A stretch of 64,000 bases of DNA from Candidatus Competibacter denitrificans Run_A_D11 (GCF_001051235.1 NZ_CBTJ020000055.1:62001-126000); one strand, 5' to 3'. Numbered from the stretch's first letter, positions 17,009-25,896 are shown. Translations and numbers: made by a program. Notes: generated from the letters alone by a model not told the origin.

Positions 17009-17818
17009 TTAAATCGGCTCGGTTGGGTCGAGAGTTGCCTTGCGGAAGCGATGGGCGAAGGTCGGATCATACAGCTTGGAACGGGCCAGTTCCGGCCAGT
17101 CGGCAGCGCCCAGCGTCGGGCTGGCGACGATCATGGCCTGGCTGGCGATCTTTTCCGCCTGGCATAGGCGTTTGATGTCGGCCAGGGTGCCACGCACGAT
17201 TTTTTCCTCACCCGGCCAACTGGCTTTTTGCACCACCAGCATGGGTGCATCCTCCGGCCAGCCTGCTTCGCGCAAAGCGGCTTGCACCTTGTGCAACAGG
17301 GTAATCGACAGATAAATGCACAGCGTGGTGCGGTGCGCAGCCAGTGCCGCCAGGTCTTCACCGGGCGGCATCGGTGTGCGTCCAGCCACCCGGGTCAGGA
17401 TCACGGTCTGGGTCACTTCCGGCAGGGTCAGGGTTTCGCCTGCCGCTGCCATCGCCGCCATCGCCGAGGACACACCCGGCACCACCGCCCACGGAATCCC
17501 GGCGGCGGTCAGTGGCCGGGTCATCTCAATCAATGCGCCGTACAGACCGGGGTCGCCGGTCTGTAAGCGCACCACCGTCTCATGCCGCGCCGCCCGCTCG
17601 ATCAGCCAGTCGGTCATCGCGTCCAGCGTCATGTCTTTGGAATCGCGGATTTCACAACCAGCCGGGGCATAGCGGGTTGCGGCCTGATCGACCAGCGAAC
17701 CGGCGAACAGGATCGCGCCCGCCCGTTCCAGCAGCGTGCGACCTTTGACGGTGATCAGGTCGGGATCGCCGGGGCCAGCCCCGACGAACCAAACCTGTCC
17801 AAACGTAGTGTCAGGCAT
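17009..17818 (-). CDS. cobM: Precorrin-4 C11-methyltransferase
   Basis: 269 residues. Tetrapyrrole methylase with FVGAGPGDPDLITVKG at 11-26, LQTGDPGLYGALIEMT and VVPGVSSAMAAMAAAGETLTLPEVTQT, the last typical of CobM/CbiF. It methylates precorrin-4 at C11. Overlaps the cbiM stop by 8 bases. Confidence 0.95.
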   Translation of the reverse strand: MPDTTFGQVWFVGAGPGDPDLITVKGRTLLERAGAILFAGSLVDQAATRYAPAGCEIRDSKDMTLDAMTDWLIERAARHETVVRLQTGDPGLYGALIEMTRPLTAAGIPWAVVPGVSSAMAAMAAAGETLTLPEVTQTVILTRVAGRTPMPPGEDLAALAAHRTTLCIYLSITLLHKVQAALREAGWPEDAPMLVVQKASWPGEEKIVRGTLADIKRLCQAEKIASQAMIVASPTLGAADWPELARSKLYDPTFAHRFRKATLDPTEPI

Positions 17819-18491
17819 GAGCGGCGAATAACCGTCGTTCGAGCAACGCCGAGCCGCTCAAGCCCCGCAGCGACTTGGCGGCAGCCAGCACGGCGAGATC
17901 AACCAACGGTTCAATGAGAATGATCGTCAGATACGCGCCGCCGAAGGTAGCGACTTGCGTCAGATTTCCCGCACCGACGCCCTGGCCGTAAAACGCCCAG
18001 AACGCGACCCAGGCGATGATGCCGCCCTGATAAGCCAGTGACAGTTTGAAAAGCTGGCTGTAGCCGAGATCAACATACGCAGTACGCGCCGGAATGATCT
18101 TTTGCGCCAACGCCGCGATCAGGAACAACGGGGCCAGCAGGGTAGTGACGTTCATCCCGTATTGCGGCAGATCGATGGGGGCGAAAAGAGCGCCTTGCAG
18201 CAGCAACCCGGCGGCCAGGCCGAGCGCGGCGGCGGCGGGGCCGAGCAGCAGCAATAGCGTGGTGCCGAGGATCAGATGGACTTCGGAAACCCCAACCGGC
18301 GGATGCGGCAAGACCTCAAAGCAGCAAAAGGTGAGTAAGGCCGCGATCAGGCTACGGACGGTTAAGGTGATGAATCCGTGCTGGCGCACGGCTTTGAAAG
18401 CGAGCCAACCGGCTGTGGTCAGAACTGTAGCTGCGGTGGCGTAGCTGAGGATGATTTTGGCGCCATCGACGACGCCTGGTTCGATATGCAT
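17811..18491 (-). CDS. cbiM: CbiM-family cobalt transporter S component
   Basis: 226 residues from ATG 18491 (AAAGGG upstream); a longer frame reaches 18578 but would extend toward the riboswitch. It starts MHIEPGVVDG, where the N-terminal Met-His pair is the metal ligand set of CbiM/NikM proteins after processing, and has about seven hydrophobic helices. It would capture Co2+ for an energy-coupling-factor ABC transporter. No cbiN, cbiQ or cbiO is present here, so the rest of the transporter must be elsewhere or CbiM acts alone. First gene behind the riboswitch. Confidence 0.85.
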   Translation of the reverse strand: MHIEPGVVDGAKIILSYATAATVLTTAGWLAFKAVRQHGFITLTVRSLIAALLTFCCFEVLPHPPVGVSEVHLILGTTLLLLLGPAAAALGLAAGLLLQGALFAPIDLPQYGMNVTTLLAPLFLIAALAQKIIPARTAYVDLGYSQLFKLSLAYQGGIIAWVAFWAFYGQGVGAGNLTQVATFGGAYLTIILIEPLVDLAVLAAAKSLRGLSGSALLERRLFAAHA

Positions 18492-18620
18492 GGGCAACCC
18501 TTTTATGTTCAACCGACTTCGAACGCAAGCCATCGGGGATGAAGCAGCTAGCGGTCGAGGGGTCAAAAGTTTGCCCACCGGCCAAACCCGCGCCCCGGGG
18601 CTTGCACCATCAAGTCTCCT

Positions 18621-18790
18621 GGGCCGGTCTTCTGGCTTGCCGTCGATCTCGTCCGCGCCTTCCCGTGGAACCTACACAGTGGCGTTTCGCGGAGTTGTCA
18701 GGCTTACAGCAGCGGGGGCTGCGTCGGAATGGCTGGTTGTCCAGCGTCACCGACTTCCCGTTTCACACTCTAGGAGTGCACCCAAGATGG
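18621..18790 (-). promoter_or_regulatory. Cobalamin (B12) riboswitch
   Basis: Read on the minus strand, the region holds the conserved AdoCbl aptamer parts in order: GGTGCACTCC (18782-18773), GAAACGGGAAG, the B12-box-like GCAGCCCCCGCTGCTGTAA, CCACTGTG, CGGGAAGGCGCGGACGAGA, and finally AGCCAGAAGACCGGCC (to 18622). It lies 130 bases before the cbiM start, where bound cobalamin would lower expression of the cob operon. cobE-cobJ-cobO-cobB are on the far side of the cassette array and may escape this control. Confidence 0.93.
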
Positions 18791-19009
18791 CGAGATCTTA
18801 CAGTAATTCCGGGGCTATGTCGTTAGTGTGAGGAATCATGCCGTTGCAGGTAGACGGCAAAGTGGTTGGGCGTGGCGCGGGTATAGCGATCTGACGCTGT
18901 TCACGACAAGCGATGAATTTTTTGAGAGCGAGGGTGACGGCGCCATTAAAGAGTCAACTGGCGTTTAATTGAGGGGCTGGCGTGTAGCCAGTCCGTCTCG
19001 AATGTAAGG

Positions 19010-19819
19010 TTAGGGTTTTTGTGGCTTTAGCGGTAGAACCTCGCGGATTGCAGAAATAACTGACTCGGGTTTTTCTAGTGGGATACCGTGCCCGCTATCC
19101 ACCCATATTTGTTTTGATCCTGGATAAAGTCGGGCGAGGTCTTTACGTTTTTCATTTGCATCATCCGCCAACTCTGATTTTTCTTTCATGGGCTGTGACG
19201 CACTGAGTACAATGACCGGTTTACCGATAAACGATGGCAAGCTCAATACATTTTCTCCTGTGGTATTGATTGCATTCATTTCGTCTCTCTCCACAGAAGA
19301 TGTCGCCACACCAAAAACAAAACGGAACCAAGTGGGCCAATTTTCAGGTGAGCCTTTGCCTTTCAATTGGGCGGGATGAGTAGAATCAACAAGGATGAGT
19401 GCTGTTACCTCATCTGGATAACGCCGGGCAAAAAGTTGCATATACAAACCGCCAAGCGAGTGGCCTACCAATACATAAGGTGGGTTTAGATCTTTGCTGC
19501 GAAGCAACGAGCGCAGCTCATTAACGATATGAGTACCATCACGAGGTGTTGAAGCGGGATCACTTTTCCCGTAACCAGGGCGGTTATAGGCAAATGCTGT
19601 AATGTCTTTTGATATTTCTGGAAATACCTTTTCCCACCAGTTGATTTCTCCCCCAAGGCCATTTTCAAAGACAACCGTTCCAGTATCGTGCTTAACGAGA
19701 ACATACTCGACTTGTCGATTATTGATATTTTCCGTTAGTGCGCCTTGTAGCGTTGTGCAGCCAGAGAGCAAAGCCACCATCAGAAAGGTAATACATTCAA
19801 TGAGTAATTTGGTTTTCAT
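19010..19819 (-). CDS. Alpha/beta hydrolase lipoprotein
   Basis: 269 residues from ATG 19819. The N-terminus has a lipobox (VALLSGC at about 16-22), so the protein is probably lipid-anchored in the cell envelope. The hydrolase core has FENGLGGEINWWEKVFPE (oxyanion region), AYNRPGYGKSD, the nucleophile elbow VGHSLGGLY, LILVDSTHP and a late DSGHGIPLEKP histidine. The substrate is unknown. The stop codon falls inside GTTAGGG, as in cassette genes. The start overlaps the stop of a short membrane-protein frame. Confidence 0.8.
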   Translation of the reverse strand: MKTKLLIECITFLMVALLSGCTTLQGALTENINNRQVEYVLVKHDTGTVVFENGLGGEINWWEKVFPEISKDITAFAYNRPGYGKSDPASTPRDGTHIVNELRSLLRSKDLNPPYVLVGHSLGGLYMQLFARRYPDEVTALILVDSTHPAQLKGKGSPENWPTWFRFVFGVATSSVERDEMNAINTTGENVLSLPSFIGKPVIVLSASQPMKEKSELADDANEKRKDLARLYPGSKQIWVDSGHGIPLEKPESVISAIREVLPLKPQKP

Positions 19820-19953
19820 GTGATTTTTCTTGTAGCCACTCGGATTTTTCTGAAGTGTGTCATAAGACCAGCGATTGCGAATATTGCACCAATTGCTGCC
19901 CATACTGGCCCAAGTTGCCCGAAAAATACCGCCACCCAGGGAATTTGAAACAC
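19816..19953 (-). CDS. Short membrane-protein frame upstream of hydrolase
   Basis: 45 codons from a GTG, ending TGA that overlaps the hydrolase ATG. The product has one or two hydrophobic helices (PWVAVFFGQLGPVWAAIGAIF and following) and a basic tail. No ribosome site is evident, so it may be the surviving end of a larger gene. I see nothing else in 19954-20108. Confidence 0.3.
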   Translation of the reverse strand: MFQIPWVAVFFGQLGPVWAAIGAIFAIAGLMTHFRKIRVATRKIT

Positions 19954-20108
19954 GTTGTGGATAGCGTTTTAGCAGTTCTGGGAATTAATGAGTGAGGAAC
20001 ATCGTGCTTACTCGGAATCTGATCTCGCCGCAGTTTCTTGGAATGAAGAGGCCCAACACCTGAGTTAAGCAGAAGTGCGCAGCAGCATTGCGTTGTGGTA
20101 CACGCTAC

Positions 20109-20158
20109 CATAAACGTCAGACCTGCAAAGCATTTTCGGTTTGAACGATTTGTTAGCC
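20109..20158 (-). other. attC-like site in array 2
   Basis: CATAAAC (20109-20115) and GTTAGCC (20152-20158) flank paired arms TCAGACC and GGTTTGA. Both boxes deviate by one or two bases from consensus. The TAA of the next gene lies inside GTTAGCC. Confidence 0.5.
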
Positions 20159-20476
20159 TGCACTTTCTAGTTTTCCGCCCATCTTAAGGTAGCAAATGGC
20201 AATGACTGCTTTTACTACGAGCATGGTGAAGAAAAAGACTACGGTTTTGATTAATGTATCTTGATCGAGCGAGGTATTCCAAACCTTAAAGGTTAGTACT
20301 CCTGCTCCAATGCTAAACAGTGTAGAGATCAATCTGTAAAGAGGCGGCATTATAGGGACACATCCGCAGCATTTTAGCAGGATTTCATCATCTCGATCTT
20401 TTCGCCAGTCTAAAGAAGCAAGCTGGGAGAAGCCAATTTCAACTTGGCTATTACATGAGGGGCATGTGATTTTCAT
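20153..20476 (-). CDS. Small zinc-ribbon membrane protein
   Basis: 107 residues from ATG 20476. An N-terminal CPSC (residues 5-8) and a later CCGC form a probable zinc ribbon. Two hydrophobic helices follow (about 50-65 and 75-97). Function unknown; proteins of this layout are frequent integron cassette cargo. A longer frame upstream reads into the IS110 remnant and is rejected. Confidence 0.6.
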   Translation of the reverse strand: MKITCPSCNSQVEIGFSQLASLDWRKDRDDEILLKCCGCVPIMPPLYRLISTLFSIGAGVLTFKVWNTSLDQDTLIKTVVFFFTMLVVKAVIAICYLKMGGKLESAG

Positions 20477-20594
20477 AGTGCAAGCTAACGAATGAAAGGG
20501 GCTTTCCTGTCCAGAACCGGTTGCTGTGCGGCGAGCGGCAATGAGTGCCAAGATAGGGTAGCGAATCTCATCAACGGACTCGGGAGGGGAAATC

Positions 20595-20929
20595 ATGGCT
20601 ATTGTGTATGTCGGGATCGATCTTACCAAGAACGTGTTCGCGGTACATGGGGTGGACGAGCACGGCCAGCCGGCCCTGGTGCGTCCGAGCGTACCGCGCC
20701 AGGCTGCACGAGTTGATCGCGAGTTTGCCACCGTGCGTGATCGGCATGGAAGCCTGTTCGGGTGCCCACCACTCCTCGCCAAAACCAAGACCGACGCCAT
20801 CAGCCGCTGGGCGGCGGCGCTGGAACAGCGCCGGGGGTATTGGAAGGCGGTCGTGGCCATCGCCGCCAAGAATGCGCGTCTGGCGTGGGCCGTGCTCCAT
20901 CAGGGTGAACGCTTCGCCCTGCCGACCTG
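20595..20929 (+). pseudogene. IS110-family transposase remnant
   Basis: The start MAIVYVGIDLTKNVFAVHGV is the N-terminal DEDD-type domain of IS110 transposases. After about 30 residues the frame shifts: the +1 frame carries RARLHELIASLPPCVIGMEA, the continuation expected in intact copies. The original frame ends with AISRWAAALEQRRGYWKAVV and AAKNARLAWAVL, which resemble the very C-terminus. The element is therefore frameshifted and has lost most of its middle, about 110 codons against the usual 330 or more. Confidence 0.8.
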
Positions 20930-21312
20930 ATGACAACAGCGCCTAAGCGATATCCCCCTCATCTCGCCCCCACAAGGAGAAGCTTCTCACCCATCATCCC
21001 GCCACCCAGTGACCTCTCGCGTTGATGATTTAGGTTGGACCTGTGTGGGGAGTACCTGTTGAACTCTGGGAGGCCGCTTAGGCGATCCTCGATTCACGAA
21101 TGAGGCCCCCGCGCGCGTCTTTCATCAGGGTCCGTGGCATCAAAGCCGCATCAATGACCGGTTGTAGTTTCTCCAGTCCGCACCTGATTCACTGCTCAGC
21201 GCTCAAGACCCTGGCTCGGCGGTTTAACATCCGAATACACTCATCGACGAATCGCTACGCTTTTCGTCGTGGCCGGCTTTTGCTTGACTTCCGGGAAAGC
21301 CCTTGTAGTTCG
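20930..21312. other. Gene-free stretch between IS110 remnant and cupin cassette
   Basis: No convincing coding region. The segment may include the tail of the IS110-type element and decayed cassette sequence. Short open frames here lack ribosome sites and recognisable products. Confidence 0.4.
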
Positions 21313-21371
21313 AGCTAACCGGACCCGCTACGGCAAGCGCCGTAGCGGGCCGGTTGAGCGAGTTGTTAGGC
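21313..21371 (-). other. attC site of cupin cassette (distal side)
   Basis: 59 bases: AGCTAAC (21313-21319) to GTTAGGC (21365-21371), with the strong stem CCCGCTACGGC/GCCGTAGCGGG. It lies 30 bases beyond the cupin stop codon. Confidence 0.8.
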
Positions 21372-21400
21372 ATTACTGCGCTGGTTTGCACGCATCGCCT

Positions 21401-21730
21401 TCAGTCGACGATAAACAGTGTAGCGCCAACTTCAGTGCGCGAACGGTGCGGTTCAGCTCCGTCGGCAACCTGGTAGCTCATGCCCGGCTTCAGGATGAAT
21501 CTGCGGCCGTCTTCAAGCTCGGTTTCGAGTTCCCCGTCCAAGCACAGCAAGATGTGGCCCTTGGAACACCAGTGGTCGGCGTCGTAGCCTCGTGAGTACT
21601 CAACCATGCGCACTCGAATACTCCCGAAGTTCGCTGTGCGCCAGTAGGCGACCCCGGTGGTTCCTTTATGCTCGGTGCGAGGAATCGACTCCCAGTCGGT
21701 GGTGCCAAAGGGTATGCCTTCCATCTTCAT
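21401..21730 (-). CDS. Cupin-fold protein, cassette-encoded
   Basis: 109 residues, a single cupin barrel: ADHWCSKGHILLCLDGELETEL gives motif 1 with a HWC-x3-H cluster that could bind metal, and GMSYQVADGAEPHRS gives motif 2. I recognise the type as the small DHCW-motif cupins often carried by integron cassettes; the substrate is unknown. It is bounded by attC-like sites on both sides, the best-defined cassette of array 2. Confidence 0.8.
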   Translation of the reverse strand: MKMEGIPFGTTDWESIPRTEHKGTTGVAYWRTANFGSIRVRMVEYSRGYDADHWCSKGHILLCLDGELETELEDGRRFILKPGMSYQVADGAEPHRSRTEVGATLFIVD

Positions 21731-21818
21731 GATCGGTATCTCAGAGGTGCTCTTGGCGCGGCGGCGGTTCGTGGATCTGGGGTCTGGTCGCGGTGGCGCG
21801 AATCGGTTCGTGTGTGAT

Positions 21819-21909
21819 GCCTAACGACCAAGGTAACCCGGCGGCGGCCAAGAACCTTTGATTTCAGAAAACGCCCGATCCGCCGCTCGGGTTGACCGCC
21901 TTGTTCGCC
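21819..21909 (-). other. attC site of cupin cassette (proximal side)
   Basis: 91 bases from GCCTAAC (21819-21825) to GTTCGCC (21903-21909; two bases off consensus). Inner arms GGTAACCCGGCGG and CCGCTCGGGTTGACC pair well. Confidence 0.7.
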
Positions 21910-21918
21910 CTTCTCTCG

Positions 21919-22443
21919 TCACCGCTCGTCGTCGATTGGAGTATCGAGCAACGCATGATGGAACTGGTCTTGATAAAGATCAAAGCCCTCGATAAGCCGA
22001 CCAAATCGGCCGTGTCCTGAAAAACCTGCTAGCGCGGCGATCAAGTATTTGAAATCATCAAACTCATGGTTATGTGCAAGCTGTGCCAACACCATTGACC
22101 TGCCGAGGTTGTTTGTGGCTTGAAATTCAGTTGCAAGATCGGCTGGACAAGGTACGGCGATTTGTGATTGGGAAGACGCGGAAATTAGACCGGCGTGAAT
22201 GAGCATCAGCAACGCCATCTTGCCGCTGGATTTCTGCGATAGTGCCAACAGATGTGGGGCTACGGCGTACATGGCCTCTGAAGTGTCGCCCTGATGCTGA
22301 ACGTCATTGATAATGTCGCCGAGCAATTCGTCATTCATGCCAGACAGGTATGCGGTGGCGAGCCACGAGACGACATCGGTGGCAGGCATCTTGTACGCCG
22401 TCCTCAATGTGTTCCAGCGGTCGTCATCCAGGGAGAGTGGCAT
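21919..22443 (-). CDS. Hypothetical protein, 174 aa
   Basis: Not recognised. From ATG 22443 (a TTG at 22464 is also open). All-helical in appearance, with HEAT/TPR-like helical pairs: VVSWLATAYLSGMNDELLGDI, EAMYAVAPHLLALSQ and FDDFKYLIAALAGF. No signal or membrane segment. Resembles in style the cassette proteins that begin SLDDDRW. It follows an attC-like site, so it may be a cassette gene. Confidence 0.6.
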   Translation of the reverse strand: MPLSLDDDRWNTLRTAYKMPATDVVSWLATAYLSGMNDELLGDIINDVQHQGDTSEAMYAVAPHLLALSQKSSGKMALLMLIHAGLISASSQSQIAVPCPADLATEFQATNNLGRSMVLAQLAHNHEFDDFKYLIAALAGFSGHGRFGRLIEGFDLYQDQFHHALLDTPIDDER

Positions 22444-22646
22444 GTTTCTTTGATGGGCGAACAAATGATTATGCGGTTCCAGTATATTTACGATTTCTCA
22501 ATCCATAACATCGTAATATTATAATTTTTATAAATTTAATAGCCTTCATATTTCTCAAAAACTCTATAAAACTTGGGTTATCTTGGCTGAGCCAGCAAAT
22601 TATACACCCGCCTCCAATCAGCCGATTACACGCCCAAGACTGGCAT

Positions 22647-23939
22647 TTAGAAAGCAAACCGTCCAACCAGTGGGCAGTGATCGGACACCGCCAGCAGCGG
22701 ATCGGGATGGGCGCGGTCGGCGGCGCGCGTGCGCCCGAAGCGACCAAGCGCTACTTTTTCAGCAATGGCGTTGGTGGTTCCGCTGACGGCGATGCCATCC
22801 AAGCCGACCGGATTGCGGCAACCCAGCGCAGCGGGGTTTCGCAAGACGTTGGTTTCATCCTCGGTCAGTAGCCGGGTTTTAGCCGCTTCGCAAAGGGGCG
22901 CCGATGGACCCTCCAGGCACCGAATAGGTAACAAGGTGAGTTTGGATGTCGGCGGCTGACCGTCGTTGATCTCCCGCCACAAATTTCCAGAGCGTATCCC
23001 CGGTTGATACGGGTCGGTGGGATTCCTCACGGGCCGAACGGCCTCGCTGGGCGGTCGTGCAGCTTCCTGGGCCAAATTGCGGTTAAAGTCACCCAGCACC
23101 ATCAATCGGTTGGCTCCCTGGCTCTGCTGTTCCAGCCAGGCTTCCAACGGTTGCAATTGCTCCTGCAAGACCAAACAGGGGGAATGATTGCCCGCCAGTT
23201 GCCCTCTGCCGTTCGGATCGCTGCTTTCCAGAGGCGAGACACAGCCCGATTTTAGGTGGAGATTCAGCAACCGGAGCAATTGACCATCGACCCGCAAGCC
23301 CAGCGCCAGCCCTGGCCGAGGGCGATCTTCCGGGGGTCGCGCGGGCAAAGACAACGGCGCATAAGCGCTACACGCTTCGGCAGCCTCGCCAAGCGTTCGC
23401 CGCCAGGCAAAGGCCAGACGCTGGACGCCATAGCCTTCAAAAGAACATACCTGATAATCCTGACCGCCGTCAGGCAGGATTTCCAGCACAGCCGCTTTGC
23501 CACTGACTTCCTGAAAGGCGATGACATCAGGCGCTTGCCGCTGGATCACCTCTGCGATCTGTTGGCGGCGCTTGGCGTAGGCTGCAGTGGTCGGCGGAAC
23601 GATGCGGTGATTTTCCTGATAGACATCGCACGGAGGAATCCGGGCGATATCCCACTGGATCGGCGCATCTCGACCCCATCGCAACTCCCAGCCGGTGGCG
23701 GGGCCACTGGGACTGGGTTTCCACAGGCCATCGTTTCGGTCGCGGGCAAAACGGCCGCTACAGGCATCAAGCCATTGCCTGAACAGCGCGTTGTCCATGT
23801 GCCAACCGAGATTCCAGGTCATCACCGACAACTCGCGCGCCTGAAGCGCACTGCTCAGCAGGAGCGCAAGGAGTGGCACGACCCAGTATTTAAGCGAACG
23901 GTTTTGCACGAGATTGACCAATTCCACGCTCCTCAGCAT
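22647..23939 (-). CDS. Secreted endonuclease/exonuclease/phosphatase-family protein
   Basis: 430 residues from ATG 23939; a TTG seven bases after AGGAG gives an alternative start 6 codons later. A signal peptide precedes a classical EEP fold: SVMTWNLGWH, VIAFQEVSGKAA (catalytic Glu), LMVLGDFNRN and the C-terminal SDHCPLVGRFAF with the catalytic Asp-His. Family members cut DNA or phosphoester bonds using Mg2+. Export suggests nutrient scavenging or extracellular nuclease activity, but the substrate cannot be read from sequence. Confidence 0.85.
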   Translation of the reverse strand: MLRSVELVNLVQNRSLKYWVVPLLALLLSSALQARELSVMTWNLGWHMDNALFRQWLDACSGRFARDRNDGLWKPSPSGPATGWELRWGRDAPIQWDIARIPPCDVYQENHRIVPPTTAAYAKRRQQIAEVIQRQAPDVIAFQEVSGKAAVLEILPDGGQDYQVCSFEGYGVQRLAFAWRRTLGEAAEACSAYAPLSLPARPPEDRPRPGLALGLRVDGQLLRLLNLHLKSGCVSPLESSDPNGRGQLAGNHSPCLVLQEQLQPLEAWLEQQSQGANRLMVLGDFNRNLAQEAARPPSEAVRPVRNPTDPYQPGIRSGNLWREINDGQPPTSKLTLLPIRCLEGPSAPLCEAAKTRLLTEDETNVLRNPAALGCRNPVGLDGIAVSGTTNAIAEKVALGRFGRTRAADRAHPDPLLAVSDHCPLVGRFAF

Positions 23940-24192
23940 AGAGCACAACGCTATCGGCACCGAAGGCAAACCTCACCATCGCGCGGCACACTGCTAAATC
24001 TTGCAGATTTCCGGCCGCCACCGTCAGTTTGACAAAACCGCATTGGCCGCAGGCGGCAAAGCCAAGAAAGCCGCCGGGATGAATTTCCTCCTTCATCCAC
24101 TACACTCGCACCGATGCCGCACAACTTTCGCAGCCGGTGACTTGAGGAAGAAGGCCGAATTCCATCACGCTCTCCCAGGAGCTGAAAACGGC

Positions 24193-24894
24193 TTATGCCT
24201 TATGGGGCCAACGACCCCCCAACGCCTCAGACAATTCCTTGCAGTGCTGGTGCAGCACCTCGACGATCTTGGCGGTGTTGATTTTTTCAAAGCGGTATTT
24301 AGGGCCGGAAACGCTGATTGCGCCGCTGAGCTTTTGCTCGACGGTAAACACCGGGCAGGCAATCGCGGCGGTTTCCGGGTCGCGTTCGCCCAGCGAAACC
24401 GCAAATAGCCGTTCACGGATCTGGTCGTATTTGGCGCCGCTGAGGCCGTTAAACGCCAGGATGACATGGGCCGATGCGCCCGCCGTCAGCGGCAAGCGCG
24501 CGCCTTCCTGGATGGAATCCCGAATTGCGCGCGGCGAGTCCACCCGATGCAGGCAGACCCGTTGATTGTCGTCGCGGATGAAAAAAGACGCGCTTTCCTG
24601 CAACTCATCGACGATTTTCCGCAGCACCTGCGGGACGAAATCCGCCGTCTTGAAGTGCTTCTGATAGAGTGACCCCAAAAATAGCGGTTTCGGCCCCAGT
24701 CGAAACGCACCGTCGTCCAGCCGTCGCAGATAGCCGAATCGCTCCAGCGATTCCGCCAGTCGCAGCGTGGTGCTTTTGTAAAAGCCTACCCGCTTGGATA
24801 GCTCGGTCAACGTCAGACTTTGATCCGCTTCCTTGAAAGCATCGAGCAACGTCAGCGCCCGGTCAACCGCAGCTACACCCCCCTCGTCGCTCAT
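24193..24894 (-). CDS. IclR-family transcriptional regulator
   Basis: 233 residues: N-terminal winged HTH (about 7-65, with ALTLLDAFKEADQSLTLTELSKR and KSTTLRLAESLERFGYL) and a C-terminal IclR ligand domain (about 80-225, with the conserved ACPVFTVEQKLSGAISVSGP). Divergent from aroD, with a 219-base AT-rich region between, so it probably controls aroD and the following permease. The effector is unknown; IclR regulators near dehydroquinate dehydratase genes often respond to aromatic acids. Confidence 0.9.
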   Translation of the reverse strand: MSDEGGVAAVDRALTLLDAFKEADQSLTLTELSKRVGFYKSTTLRLAESLERFGYLRRLDDGAFRLGPKPLFLGSLYQKHFKTADFVPQVLRKIVDELQESASFFIRDDNQRVCLHRVDSPRAIRDSIQEGARLPLTAGASAHVILAFNGLSGAKYDQIRERLFAVSLGERDPETAAIACPVFTVEQKLSGAISVSGPKYRFEKINTAKIVEVLHQHCKELSEALGGRWPHKA

Positions 24895-25058
24895 AGATTG
24901 GCCTCAATAATAAAATGAAATTCTATTCTCTGATTATGGCAGATTTCAGCCCCGCTTGACAGCAGCGATCAACTTACCACCGCTTGGTAAAAACTATTTT
25001 TATCAAATGGGTAGCGGGTGATAACTTTGTCGAGCTATTCATATAATATTCCATTATA

Positions 25059-25069
25059 TTAGAATCTAA
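25059..25069. promoter_or_regulatory. Candidate operator between iclR and aroD
   Basis: TTAGAATCTAA is a perfect 11-base palindrome in the AT-rich spacer, 45 bases before the aroD ATG. It could be a site for the divergent IclR regulator; only symmetry and position support this. Confidence 0.3.
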
Positions 25070-25113
25070 TTTTGTCAAATAAAACGACTTTATAGGGGAT
25101 CTGAGGAGTTGCC

Positions 25114-25896
25114 ATGTCATTTTCCAGATCGATTCACTTAGCCCGCAAATCCTTAGCCGCCGATCAGGAGCCGTTGGTTTGCACCCCGCTGGTTGGGGCG
25201 ACCGAGGAAGCCGTCGCGCGGGAATTGGCCGTGATCCTGCCCAAGCGCCCGGATTTGCTGGAATGGCGGGTCGATTTCTTTTCCGGCATCGCCGATAGCG
25301 GTCGGGTGGTGGCGCTGGGCCAGATGATCCAGCAACAGGCCGGCTCGATTCCGCTCATTTTTACCCGCCGCTCGATCCGCGAGGGCGGTCAGCCGATCCC
25401 GTTGACTGAAGAGCAGGTGTTCGAGTTGTATGCCGCCGTCTGTGGGGCGGGCTGCGTTGATTTGTTCGATTATGAATTGAGCATCGAAGCGCGCTATTTC
25501 CGCCAGGCGGTGGCGTTGGCCAAGGCCACTGACTGCCGGTTGATCGCGTCGTATCACAATTTCCAGGAAACGCCGGATGCGCCCACGCTGGTGGCCCAAT
25601 TCATCGCTATGGAACACGCCGGGGCCGATGTCGCCAAGATCGCGGTGATGCCAAAGGACCTGCGCGATGTGTTGACCTTGCTGGAGGCCACCCTGACCGC
25701 GCGTCATCGCATTTCGCTGCCGATCATCAGTATGTCGATGGGCGCTTACGGCTCGCTGAGTCGCCTGTTTGGCTGGCTGTTCGGCTCATCGGTCAGCTTC
25801 GCGGTGGGTGAACAAAGCTCGGCACCGGGGCAAATTCCCATCGAGCAATTGCAGACGGTGGTGCAGATTCTCCAACACGCCCTCAAGGGCCAATGA
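25114..25896 (+). CDS. aroD: Type I 3-dehydroquinate dehydratase
   Basis: 260 residues with GAGGAG 5 bases before the ATG. The type I fold shows DLLEWRVDFF (base Glu/Arg), the catalytic histidine in IASYHNFQETP and the Schiff-base lysine in GADVAKIAVMP, plus PIISMSMGAYGSLSRL at the end. It converts 3-dehydroquinate to 3-dehydroshikimate in the shikimate pathway, or in the catabolic quinate direction. A DMT permease gene follows after 10 bases. Confidence 0.95.
   Translation: MSFSRSIHLARKSLAADQEPLVCTPLVGATEEAVARELAVILPKRPDLLEWRVDFFSGIADSGRVVALGQMIQQQAGSIPLIFTRRSIREGGQPIPLTEEQVFELYAAVCGAGCVDLFDYELSIEARYFRQAVALAKATDCRLIASYHNFQETPDAPTLVAQFIAMEHAGADVAKIAVMPKDLRDVLTLLEATLTARHRISLPIISMSMGAYGSLSRLFGWLFGSSVSFAVGEQSSAPGQIPIEQLQTVVQILQHALKGQ

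Larger units (their letters stand above)
18950..21909 (-). mobile_element. Degraded integron cassette array, array 2
   Basis: Minus-strand genes are separated by attC-like sites at 20109-20158, 21313-21371 and 21819-21909, with a further GTTAGGG at 19009-19015 overlapping the hydrolase stop. Only the cupin cassette has clear sites on both sides. An IS110-type transposase remnant lies within. No integrase gene. Right limit uncertain; the gene at 21919-22443 may be a last cassette. Confidence 0.65.

Noticed and set aside
21100..21318. 72-codon frame in the array 2 gap
   Set aside because: No ribosome site and no similarity to known cassette proteins; ends inside an attC.
23256..24032. 258-codon frame antisense to the EEP-family gene
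   Set aside because: Shadow of a well-supported gene; no ribosome site.
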